NCBI RefSeq assembly: GCF_900142575.1
Contig: NZ_FRBI01000012.1
Coordinates: 168,873-232,872 of the forward strand
Length of the DNA: 64,000 nt
From: Actinacidiphila paucisporea
GTDB taxonomy: Bacteria > Actinomycetota > Actinomycetes > Streptomycetales > Streptomycetaceae
Reading direction: 5' to 3'
In this document: in pieces, positions 35,185 through 43,281 of the stretch
Numbering within the stretch: position 1 is the stretch's first letter
Layout: every line of letters starts with the position of its first letter
Made by a program: the position numbers and the translations under genes
Notes under the pieces: generated by a model
Database searches by the model: none
The model's input: the letters and a program-made list of their open reading frames with translations, nothing else
Told to the model about the DNA's origin: nothing

Positions 35185-36279
35185 TCAGCCCGCGGTGAAG
35201 GTCACCTCGTGCGCGGCGCCCGGGTCGGCGGCGGCGAGCAGCCGCAGGCCCTCGCCGGTCAGGGCGTCCCGGTCGGCGGCGCTCAGCGGGGCGAAGTGCG
35301 TGACGGCGACGGCGGCCGCGCCCTTCGCCCGGTCCACGCGCCAGGTTCCGGCGACGAACCCGTCGACCAGGATCGTGCCGCGCACGATGCCGTTGGCCGT
35401 CATCACCCGGCGGCGGTAGGCCTCCGGCACGATCCGGGTGCGGTCGGCGTGCGAGAGCAGGAGGTTGTCGAAGTCGGCGACGAAGCGGGCCGGCACCGGC
35501 ACGGAGGGGTCGGCCAGTCGGGCGTCGGGCAGGTCGTGCAGGACCCTGCCGTCCTCGGCCTGGTAGGAGCGCAGGTCCATCCGGCCGAAGACCGGCTTGA
35601 GGCCGGTCATGCCGCTCCACTTCTGCATGTCGGCGGGGCTCGCCGGGCCGAAGGCGGCCAGATAGCGGCGCACCAGGTCGGCCGGGTCGGGCGGGGTGAG
35701 CGGCCGGCCGAGCCAGTCCTCCAGCAGGCCGTACGTCGTCCCGCCGCCCGCCCCCCACACGCCGCGCGGCGGCAGCTGCGCCAACGGCACCCAGGAGCGC
35801 AGGGCGTTGACCAGCGCGGCCGGGTCGGCGGCGGGAAAGCGCTCGCCCAGTTCGGTACGCAACTCGGCGGGCGTGCGCGGCTGTTCGCGCAGCAGCGCGC
35901 GGCCGAAGGCGATCACCTCGGCCCGGTCGGCGCCGGCCGCTCCCCGCGCCCACTGCGACCCGCGGAAGGACCGCTCCAGCATCGGCTCGAGCCAGTGCCG
36001 CAGCAGCAGCGCGTCCGCCGCGGTCACCAGATGCACGGTGCTGCGCATCAGCACCAGCCGCACCGCCCGGCGCTTGACGAGCAGCTCGCCCAGGTCCCCG
36101 AAATCGAATCCGTCGACCCGCGTCCACAGTCCCGGATACGGCGAGGTGGGCGTCTGCGACTGGAGCCCCAGCAGGTGCCCGACCACACCCTCGGCGCCCG
36201 ACCCGGTCCGCTCCAGCAGGAGTTGGCGGTCGAGCAGCGTGCGGTTGAGGGTGCGCAGATCCAGCGCCAGGGTGGCCAT
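35185..36279 (-). CDS. Winged-helix DNA-binding protein (AlkZ/YcaQ-like, HTH_42)
   Basis: The 364-residue protein belongs to the winged-helix family that includes the DNA glycosylases AlkZ and YcaQ, which unhook bulky or crosslinked bases. The N-terminal GLQSQTP carries a Gln-x-Gln pair at the place of the AlkZ-type catalytic motif. Other family segments are VHLVTAADALLLRHWLEPML, RYLAAFGPASPADMQKWSG, and the C-terminal FDNLLLSHADRTRIVPEAYR with GTILVDGFVAGTW. Many Streptomyces paralogues have no tested function. The start at 36279 is preferred by homology; ATG 36300 would add seven residues. Confidence 0.75.
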   Translation of the reverse strand: MATLALDLRTLNRTLLDRQLLLERTGSGAEGVVGHLLGLQSQTPTSPYPGLWTRVDGFDFGDLGELLVKRRAVRLVLMRSTVHLVTAADALLLRHWLEPMLERSFRGSQWARGAAGADRAEVIAFGRALLREQPRTPAELRTELGERFPAADPAALVNALRSWVPLAQLPPRGVWGAGGGTTYGLLEDWLGRPLTPPDPADLVRRYLAAFGPASPADMQKWSGMTGLKPVFGRMDLRSYQAEDGRVLHDLPDARLADPSVPVPARFVADFDNLLLSHADRTRIVPEAYRRRVMTANGIVRGTILVDGFVAGTWRVDRAKGAAAVAVTHFAPLSAADRDALTGEGLRLLAAADPGAAHEVTFTAG

Positions 36280-36358
36280 GTGCCTACGGTATTGCGCCAT
36301 GCGGACAGTTCCCGTCCGCGAGCGCCACCCCAACGCCCTCTTCACCGCAGAGGGCAAG

Positions 36359-36405
36359 CCCAAAGGGGCGCGTGGGGGTGCCCCCAGGCGAAGCTCTGGG
36401 GGAGA
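36359..36405. repeat. Dispersed 47-base intergenic module
   Basis: This segment matches 25418-25464 with one A fewer. It contains a small hairpin, CCCCCAG-gcgaagct-CTGGGGG (36381-36402). It lies in the 190-base gap between the AlkZ-like gene and xdhC, which holds no other feature. Confidence 0.7.
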
Positions 36406-36470
36406 GCGGCGCGACAAGCCACCCACACGACGCAACTGTGGAGTCCGTAACAGCACCCCGCAGGGGCTGG

Positions 36471-37640
36471 CTATGCCGCCGGGTCGGCCGCCGCATCGCC
36501 CAGGCGGCGGGGAGCCGTGTCGTGGTGGATCGGGGTGTGCGCTCCGGTCAGCGGCGCGCCCGAACCGCCGTGCCGTACGGCGACGATCTCCGCGGCGATG
36601 GACAGCGCCGTCTCCTCCGGGGTGCGGGCGCCCAGGTCGAGCCCGATCGGGGAGCGCAGCCGGGCCAGGTCGAGTTCGCGCAGGCCGGCCTCGCGCAGCC
36701 GGCCGAGCCGGTCCAGGTGGGTGCGGCGGGAACCCATGGCGCCGACGTAGGCGAGCGGCATCCGCAGCGCCGTTTCCAGCAGCGGGATGTCGAACTTCGC
36801 GTCGTGGGTGAGGACGCAGACAGTCGTGCGCGCGTCGAGCCGCCCGGCGTCCGCCTCGGCGGCCAGGTAGCGGTGCGGCCATTCCACCACGACCTGGTCG
36901 GCGTCGGGGAAGCGGCGGGCGGTGGCGAAGACCGGGCGGGCGTCGCAGACGGTCACCCGGTAGCCGAGGAAGGCGCCGGCCCGTACCAGCGCCGCGGCGA
37001 AGTCGATCGCGCCGAAGACCAGCATCCGCGGCGGCGGCACGCTGGTCTCGACCAGCAGCGTGAGCGGCTCGCCACAGCGGCTGCCGTCGGCGCCGAGGAC
37101 GACCGCCCCGGTGCGGCCCGCGGCGAGCAGCGCCCGGGCCTCGGCGGCCGCGGTGGCGTCCCGCAGCCCGTCGCCGAGCGTGCCCTCGGCGGGGCCCTCG
37201 GGCCGCACCAGCAGCGCCCGGCCGACCAGGTCCGCCGGGCCCGCGGTGATCCTGGCGACGGCCGCCGCCTCCCCGCGGGCGGCGGCGGCCAGGGCGGCGG
37301 CGATCTGCGGGGCGGCGGCCGGGTCGATCCGCTGGACGAGGATGTCGATGTCGCCGCCGCAGGTCAGGCCGACGGCGAAGGCGTCCTCGTCGGAGTAGCC
37401 GAAGTGCTGGAGCACCGGCCGGGAGGCGCCCCCGGCGGCGAGCACCTCCCGGCACAGCTCGTAGACCGCGCCTTCCACGCACCCGCCCGACACGCTGCCG
37501 ACGGCTGCGCCGTCCGCGTCGACGGCCAGCGCGGCGCCGGGGCTGCGCGGGGCGCTGCCGCCGGTCGCGACCACGGTGGCGACCGCGAAGGGCCGTCCCT
37601 GGGCGCACCAGCGGTGCAGCTCGTCGGCGATGTCCAGCAT
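36471..37640 (-). CDS. xdhC: XdhC/CoxI family molybdenum-cofactor insertion protein
   Basis: The 389-residue protein has the XdhC N-terminal domain (ATVVATGGSAPRSPGAALAV and GSVSGGCVEGAVYELC near residue 50) and the C-terminal Rossmann domain (RMLVFGAIDFAAALVRAGAF, YVGAMGSRRTHLDRL). XdhC binds and sulfurates the molybdenum cofactor and inserts it into xanthine dehydrogenase. The ATG follows GAGGAG. It is the last gene of the xdh operon, 34 bases after the permease stop. Confidence 0.9.
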   Translation of the reverse strand: MLDIADELHRWCAQGRPFAVATVVATGGSAPRSPGAALAVDADGAAVGSVSGGCVEGAVYELCREVLAAGGASRPVLQHFGYSDEDAFAVGLTCGGDIDILVQRIDPAAAPQIAAALAAAARGEAAAVARITAGPADLVGRALLVRPEGPAEGTLGDGLRDATAAAEARALLAAGRTGAVVLGADGSRCGEPLTLLVETSVPPPRMLVFGAIDFAAALVRAGAFLGYRVTVCDARPVFATARRFPDADQVVVEWPHRYLAAEADAGRLDARTTVCVLTHDAKFDIPLLETALRMPLAYVGAMGSRRTHLDRLGRLREAGLRELDLARLRSPIGLDLGARTPEETALSIAAEIVAVRHGGSGAPLTGAHTPIHHDTAPRRLGDAAADPAA

Positions 37641-37674
37641 GGCGTTCAGCTCCTCGGTTCCGCGGGCCCGGCGG

Positions 37675-39141
37675 TCAGTTGACCCCGAGCCAGCCTTCGA
37701 TGGGGTGCAGGGCGAAGTAGACGGTGAAGACCGCGGTGAGTATCCACATGAAGGCCCCGGGCTCGCGCCACTTCCCCTGGGCGGCCCTGATCGCGGTGTA
37801 CGACACGACGCCGGCGCCGACGCCCGCCGTGATGGAGTAGGTGAAGGGCATCAGCGCGACGGTCATGAAGACCGGCACGGCGACGGCGCGGTCCGACCAG
37901 TCGACGTGCCGGGCGTTGCCCATCATCATCGCGCCGATCACCACCAGCGCCGCTGCGGCGACCTGTCCCGGCACGATCTGCGCCAGCGGGGTGAAGAACA
38001 GGCCGAGCGCGAACAGCAGCCCGGTCACCACGGACGACAGGCCGGTCCTGGCGCCTTCGCCGACGCCGGTCGCGGACTCGATGAAGACGGTCTGCCCCGA
38101 CGCGCCCGCGACCCCGCCGATCGCGCCGCCGGCGCCGTCGATGAAGAGGGCCTTGGACAGGCCCGGCATCCGGCCGCGCTCGTCGGCGAGCCCGGCCTCG
38201 GTGCCGACGCCGATGACGGTGGCCATCGCGTCGAAGAACCCGGCGAGCACCAGGGTGAAGACGATGACGCCGACCGTCATGCCGCCGATCGAGCCCCAGC
38301 CGCCGAACTCGACGTGGCCGAAGAGCCCGAAGTCCGGTGCGGACACCGCGCTGCCCTGGAGCTCGGGCGCGCTGCCGCCCCACACGGCGGGGCTGAGGTT
38401 GCCGACGGCGTTGACGACGACGGCGAGCACGGTGCCGGTGACGATGCCGATCAGGATCGCGCCGGGCACGTTCCTGGCCTGGAGCATGAAGATCAGCAGC
38501 AGCGTGGCGCAGAACAGAAGCACCGGCCAGCCGGCCAGTCGGCCGCCCGTGCCGAGGGTGACCGGTGCGCTGCCGTGCGGGTCGCCCTTGCCGACGAAGC
38601 CGGCGTTGACCAGGCCGATCATGGCGACGAAAAGGCCGATGCCGATGGTGATGCCGTGCTTGAGGGCCGGCGGTATCGCGTTCATCACGATCTCGCGCAG
38701 CCCGGTGACCACCAGCAGCACGATCACCAGGCCGTAGATCACGCACATGCCCATGGCCTGCGGCCAGGTCATGTTGGGCGCCACCTGGGTGGAGATCACC
38801 CCGGCGACGCTGAGCCCTGCGGCGAGTGCCAGCGGCACCTTGCCGAAGAAGCCCATCAGCAGCGTGGAGACCGCGGCGGCCAGTGCGGTCGCGGTGATCA
38901 GCGCGGCATGGCCGAGCTTGTGGCCGGCCGCGTCGGGGCCGGACAGCAGCAGCGGGTTGAGCAGCAGGATGTAGCACATCGCCATGAAGGTGGTGACGCC
39001 GCCGCGCACTTCGCGGGGGATCGAGGAGCCTCGTTCGGAGATGAGGAAGTACCGGTCGAGCCAGGATCTGCCGGTGGGCACACGCGGGCCGGAGCCCCCG
39101 TGCCGGGCCGCGGTGCGCGGCTCCACTGGTGTCTGGGTCAT
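37675..39141 (-). CDS. NCS2/AzgA-type purine permease
   Basis: A 488-residue permease with about 12 membrane segments. AzgA-type signatures are SIPREVRGGVTTFMAMCYIL, FFGKVPLALAAGLSVAGVIS, FFDAMATVIGVGTEAGL and SATGVGEGARTGLSSVVTGL. Members import hypoxanthine, guanine or adenine with protons. The start ATG at 39141 has GGGAG upstream; a GTG 15 bases further out is less likely. Its place between the dehydrogenase subunits and XdhC points to uptake of the operon's own substrate. Confidence 0.9.
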   Translation of the reverse strand: MTQTPVEPRTAARHGGSGPRVPTGRSWLDRYFLISERGSSIPREVRGGVTTFMAMCYILLLNPLLLSGPDAAGHKLGHAALITATALAAAVSTLLMGFFGKVPLALAAGLSVAGVISTQVAPNMTWPQAMGMCVIYGLVIVLLVVTGLREIVMNAIPPALKHGITIGIGLFVAMIGLVNAGFVGKGDPHGSAPVTLGTGGRLAGWPVLLFCATLLLIFMLQARNVPGAILIGIVTGTVLAVVVNAVGNLSPAVWGGSAPELQGSAVSAPDFGLFGHVEFGGWGSIGGMTVGVIVFTLVLAGFFDAMATVIGVGTEAGLADERGRMPGLSKALFIDGAGGAIGGVAGASGQTVFIESATGVGEGARTGLSSVVTGLLFALGLFFTPLAQIVPGQVAAAALVVIGAMMMGNARHVDWSDRAVAVPVFMTVALMPFTYSITAGVGAGVVSYTAIRAAQGKWREPGAFMWILTAVFTVYFALHPIEGWLGVN

Positions 39142-39264
39142 GATGCCAACTCCCAAGGTTCACAGGGGCACCCGCCCGCGGGGTGCGGTCGGGATTTGGG
39201 ATCTGCGTGGCCTGCACGACCCGGGGGACGGCCCGAGGCGAACGGTTGCCTTGCGCTTGCGCGC

Positions 39265-41646
39265 CTACGACCCGGTCAGGTGTTCCGGCCTGACCGGTGT
39301 TCTGTTGAGCTCCAGCCCGGTCGCCTGCCGGATGGCCGCGAGGACCGCCGGGGTGGACGACAGGGTGGGTGCCTCGCCGACGCCGCGCAGCCCGTAAGGG
39401 GCGTGCTCGTCGGCGAGTTCGAGCACGTCGACCGGGATGGTGGGCGTGTCGAGAATCGTGGGGATCAGGTAGTCGGTGAAGGACGGGTTGCGGACCAGCG
39501 CGGTCTTGGGGTCGACCACGATCTCCTCCATCACCGCCACCCCGAGTCCCTGGGTGGTGCCGCCCTGGATCTGGCCGACGACCGACAGCGGGTTGAGCGC
39601 CTTGCCGACGTCCTGGGCGCAGGCCAGTTCGACCACCTTGACCAGGCCCAGTTCGGTGTCGACCTCGACGACCGCGCGGTGGGCGGCGAAGCTGTACTGG
39701 ACGTGGCCGTTGCCCTGGCCGGTGCGCAGGTCGAAGGCCTGGGTGGGCCGGTGCCTGAACTCCAGCTCCAGGTCCACCACTTCGTCCTCCAGGACGTCGG
39801 CGATTTCGGCCAGCGCCTCCCCGCCGTCGGTGACCACCCGGCCGCCTTCGAGCAGCAGTTCCGCGGTGGCCCAGGCGGGGTGGTAGGTGCCGAACTTCCG
39901 GCGGCCGAGGTCGAAGACCTTCTCGCGTACGGCCTCGCAGGTGTTCTTGACCGCGCCGCCGGTCATGTACGTCTGCCGGGAGGCGGAGGTGGAGCCGGCG
40001 GAGCCGACCCGGGTGTCGGCGGGCAGGATGGTGACCTGGGTGACGCCCAGCTCGCTGCGGGCGATCTGCGCGTGCACGGTGACACCGCCCTGGCCGACCT
40101 CGGCCATCGCGGTGTGCACGGTCGCGACGGGCTCGCCGTTGATGACCTGCATCCGCACCCGGGCGGTGGAGTAGTCGTCGAAGCCCTCGGAGAAGCCGAC
40201 GTTCTTGATGCCGACGGCGTAGCCGACCCCGCGCACGACCCCTTCGCCGTGCGTGGTGTTGGAAAGGCCGCCGGGCAGCGCGCGGACGTCGGCGCCCTCG
40301 GTGGTCTCCCACTGCCTTTCCGGGGGCAGCGGGCGGGACTTGACCCGGCGCAGCAGTTCGGCGACCGGCGCGGGTGAGTCCACGAGCTGGCCCGTGGGCA
40401 TGACGGTGCCCTGCTCCATGGCGTTGATCTGCCGGAATTCGACCGGGTCCATGCCGAGTCGGGCGGCGACCTTGTCCATCTGGGCCTCGTAGGCGAAGCA
40501 CGCCTGGACCGCGCCGAAGCCGCGCATCGCCCCGCAGGGCGGGTTGTTGGTGTAGAGGGCCAGCGCCTCGATGTCCACGTCGTCCACCACGTAGGGGCCG
40601 ATGGACAGCGACGCGGCATTGCCCACGACGGCGGGTGAGGCGGAGGCGTAGGCGCCGCCGTCCAGCACGATGCGGCAGCGCACGTGGGTCAACTTGCCGT
40701 CCCGGGTGGCTCCGTGCTCGTACCAGAGCCTGGCCGGGTGGCGGTGGACGTGGCCGAAGAAGGACTCGAAGCGGTTGTAGACGATCTTGACGGGCTTGCC
40801 GGTACGCAGCGCGAGCAGGCAGCCGTGGATCTGCATCGACAGGTCCTCCCGGCCGCCGAAGGCCCCGCCGACGCCGGACAGCGTCATGCGGACCTTGCGC
40901 TCCGGCAGCCCGAGCACCGGGGCGATCTGCCGCAGGTCGGAGTGCAGCCACTGGGTGGCCACGTAGAGGTCGACGCCGCCGTCCTCGGCGGGCACCGCGA
41001 GCCCCGACTCGGGGCCCAGGAAGGCCTGGTCCTGCATGCCGAAGACGTACTCGCCGCTGACCACCACGTCGGCGCGCGCGGCGGCCCGGTCCGCGTCGCC
41101 GCGCAGGATCGGCTGGCGGTGCACGATGTTGGGGTGCGCGACGTGGCCGATGTGGTGGTCCTCGCGGCCGTCGTGCACCAGGACCGCGTCCGGCGCGGTC
41201 GCCGAGGCCTCGTCGGTGATGACGGGCAGCGGCTCGTACACGACGCGGATCTTGGCGGCGGCCCTGCGGGCGGTCTCCGGGTGGTCGGCGGCGACCAGCG
41301 CGACCGGCTCGCCGTGGTGGCGGACCTTGCCGTGCGCGAGGACCGGCGTGTCCCGGATCTCCAGGCCGTAGTGCTTGACCTCGGTGGGCAGGTCGTCGTA
41401 GGTCAGCACCGCGTAGACGCCGGGGGTGGCCAGCGCCTCGCCGGTGTCGATGGACGCGATCGTGGCGTGCGCGACGGTGCTGCGCAGGGTGTAGCCCCAC
41501 AGCATGTCCTCGTGCCACAGGTCGGAGGAGTAGGCGAACTCGCCGGTGACCTTGAGGGTCCCGTCGGGCCGCAGGGTGGACTCGCCGATGCCGCCCCTGG
41601 TCGCTTCCGACTGGGTGAGGCTGGTCGGCGTACGGGTGATGCCCAT
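39265..41646 (-). CDS. Xanthine dehydrogenase molybdopterin-binding subunit
   Basis: A 793-residue molybdenum hydroxylase subunit. The hammerhead domain covers about residues 25-140 (KVTGEFAYSSDLWHEDMLWG). The Mo-binding part contains GVGGAFGGREDLSMQ, the AMRGFGAVQACFAYE segment and the GQGGVTVHAQIARSELG loop. The C-terminal GLRGVGEAP holds the catalytic glutamate. It oxidises hypoxanthine and xanthine toward urate. It starts six bases after the 2Fe-2S subunit stop; a 123-base gap follows before the permease gene. Confidence 0.9.
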   Translation of the reverse strand: MGITRTPTSLTQSEATRGGIGESTLRPDGTLKVTGEFAYSSDLWHEDMLWGYTLRSTVAHATIASIDTGEALATPGVYAVLTYDDLPTEVKHYGLEIRDTPVLAHGKVRHHGEPVALVAADHPETARRAAAKIRVVYEPLPVITDEASATAPDAVLVHDGREDHHIGHVAHPNIVHRQPILRGDADRAAARADVVVSGEYVFGMQDQAFLGPESGLAVPAEDGGVDLYVATQWLHSDLRQIAPVLGLPERKVRMTLSGVGGAFGGREDLSMQIHGCLLALRTGKPVKIVYNRFESFFGHVHRHPARLWYEHGATRDGKLTHVRCRIVLDGGAYASASPAVVGNAASLSIGPYVVDDVDIEALALYTNNPPCGAMRGFGAVQACFAYEAQMDKVAARLGMDPVEFRQINAMEQGTVMPTGQLVDSPAPVAELLRRVKSRPLPPERQWETTEGADVRALPGGLSNTTHGEGVVRGVGYAVGIKNVGFSEGFDDYSTARVRMQVINGEPVATVHTAMAEVGQGGVTVHAQIARSELGVTQVTILPADTRVGSAGSTSASRQTYMTGGAVKNTCEAVREKVFDLGRRKFGTYHPAWATAELLLEGGRVVTDGGEALAEIADVLEDEVVDLELEFRHRPTQAFDLRTGQGNGHVQYSFAAHRAVVEVDTELGLVKVVELACAQDVGKALNPLSVVGQIQGGTTQGLGVAVMEEIVVDPKTALVRNPSFTDYLIPTILDTPTIPVDVLELADEHAPYGLRGVGEAPTLSSTPAVLAAIRQATGLELNRTPVRPEHLTGS

Positions 41647-41651
41647 CGCGC

Positions 41652-42128
41652 TCACACCGCCTGTCCGGTACGGGCGGCCGCCAGGCGGACCGCGTCGAGG
41701 ATCTTCTCGTAGCCCGTGCAGCGGCACAGGTTGCCCGACAGCGCCTCACGGATGTCGCCGTCGCTGGGCGACGGGTTGTGTTCGAGCAACTCGTCGGCGG
41801 CGACCAGCAGCCCGGGAGTGCAGAAGCCGCACTGGACGGCGCCGGCGTCCACGAACGCCTGCTGGATCGGGGAGAGTTCGCCGCCCTCGCCGGCCAGGCC
41901 CTCGACGGTGTCGACCCGCCGGTCCTGCGCCTGCCCCGCGGCCACCAGGCACGAGCACACCGGCACCCCGTCGAGGCGTACCGTGCACGACCCGCACTCG
42001 CCCTGCTCGCAGGCGTTCTTGGAGCCGGGCAGCCCCAGCCGCTCCCGCAGCACGTACAGCAGGCTCTCGCCCTCCCATACGTCGTCGGCCTCCTGCGGCC
42101 GCCCGTTGACGGTGAAGCTCACGCGCAT
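41652..42128 (-). CDS. Xanthine dehydrogenase 2Fe-2S subunit
   Basis: A 158-residue protein with two [2Fe-2S] domains. The plant-ferredoxin-like cluster is held by CEQGECGSCTVRLDGVPVC and the second by CGFCTPG plus NLCRCTGY. Length and motifs are typical of the small subunit. The ATG at 42128 follows GGGGAG and overlaps the end of the FAD subunit by ten bases, so the two are translationally coupled. Confidence 0.95.
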   Translation of the reverse strand: MRVSFTVNGRPQEADDVWEGESLLYVLRERLGLPGSKNACEQGECGSCTVRLDGVPVCSCLVAAGQAQDRRVDTVEGLAGEGGELSPIQQAFVDAGAVQCGFCTPGLLVAADELLEHNPSPSDGDIREALSGNLCRCTGYEKILDAVRLAAARTGQAV

Positions 42129-43015
42129 GACGTACTCCCCTGCTCGCTTCCGTGACCGCGGTACTGCTCCCACGTCCAGCCCAGCGTCCTGCGCGCCATC
42201 ACGCCGAGCGCGTGCCGGCGGTAGGCGGCGGTGCCCCGTACGTCGTCGATCGGGTTGGCGGCCGCGGCCACCAGGACCGCGAACTGCTTGGCCACCGCGG
42301 GCGGTACGGCCTTGCGGCTCTCCCACAGGCCCGCCTCGTCCAGGGCCGCGGCGAGGAATTCCTCGGCGGTCCTGGCCCGGACCGGGGTGGGTGCGGCCGA
42401 GCCGATACCGGTGCGGACCGTGCGGGTGTCGGGGTGCAGCGCGATGCCGAAGGCGCACACCGCGATCACCATCGCGTTGCGCGTGCCGACCTTGGAGAAC
42501 TGCTGCGGCCCCGACGCCTTCTTCAGGTGCACGGCCCTGATCAGCTCGTCGGGCGCCAGCGCGTTGCGCTTGACGCCGGTGTAGAAGTCGTCGATCGGGA
42601 TCAGCCGGCTGCCGCGTACCGACTCCGCCTCGACCGCGGCGCCGCCGGCCAGCAGCGCCGGGTGGGCGTCGCCCGCGGGCGAGGCGGTGCCCAGATTGCC
42701 GCCGACGCCACCGCGGTTGCGGATCTGCGGGGAGGCCACCGTGTGGCTGGCCAGCGCGAGCCCCGGCAGCTCCCGGCGCAGCCCCGCCATGATCTTCGAG
42801 TAGGGGACCGAGGCGCCCAGGCGTACGGTGTCCTCGCCGGTCTCCCACTCCTCCAGCTCGCCGATCCGGTTGAGGTCCAGCAGGTGGTCCGGCCTGCGGT
42901 GGTCGAAGTTGATCTCCACCATCACATCGGTACCGCCCGCGATGGGCACGGCCGAGGGGTGCTCCGCCTTGGCGGCGAGCGCCTCCTGCCAGCTGGCGGG
43001 GCGCAGGAATTCCAT
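42119..43015 (-). CDS. Xanthine dehydrogenase FAD-binding subunit
   Basis: A 298-residue flavoprotein subunit with the FAD motif VPIAGGTDVMVEINF, then SHTVASPQIRNRGGVGGNLGT and DFYTGVKRNALAPDELI. It passes electrons from the iron-sulfur clusters to NAD or another acceptor. It is the first gene of the operon. The start at 43015 puts MEFLRPASW at the N-terminus, the usual beginning of this family. Divergent from the PucR-like regulator. Confidence 0.95.
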   Translation of the reverse strand: MEFLRPASWQEALAAKAEHPSAVPIAGGTDVMVEINFDHRRPDHLLDLNRIGELEEWETGEDTVRLGASVPYSKIMAGLRRELPGLALASHTVASPQIRNRGGVGGNLGTASPAGDAHPALLAGGAAVEAESVRGSRLIPIDDFYTGVKRNALAPDELIRAVHLKKASGPQQFSKVGTRNAMVIAVCAFGIALHPDTRTVRTGIGSAAPTPVRARTAEEFLAAALDEAGLWESRKAVPPAVAKQFAVLVAAAANPIDDVRGTAAYRRHALGVMARRTLGWTWEQYRGHGSEQGSTSCA

Positions 43016-43281
43016 GGGGTGTCCTTCGCGGGATCCGGGTGGCGAGCGGGAGTACGACCGAGGCTGTTCATGTCCTGTACACGCTGCGTGGGCCCAGTAC
43101 ACGGCCGCTGGGCCGTCCGGGTGCAGTCACCGAAAACATGAAGCGCTCGGCTGGCCAGCAACCAGGTCTTGTAGATTCCTCTGAAAGAGACCGTCGGGAA
43201 ACCTCACGGTTTCCCACTGGCCACGTACGACGCCGGCCGAGCAACGAACCGGCGATGGCACGACAGGACAAGGCGACCACG

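Noticed and set aside
37646..41749. 1,367-codon minus-strand frame across the permease and Mo-subunit genes
   Set aside because: It is a GC-rich shadow in another frame; the real proteins with conserved motifs lie in the neighbouring frames.
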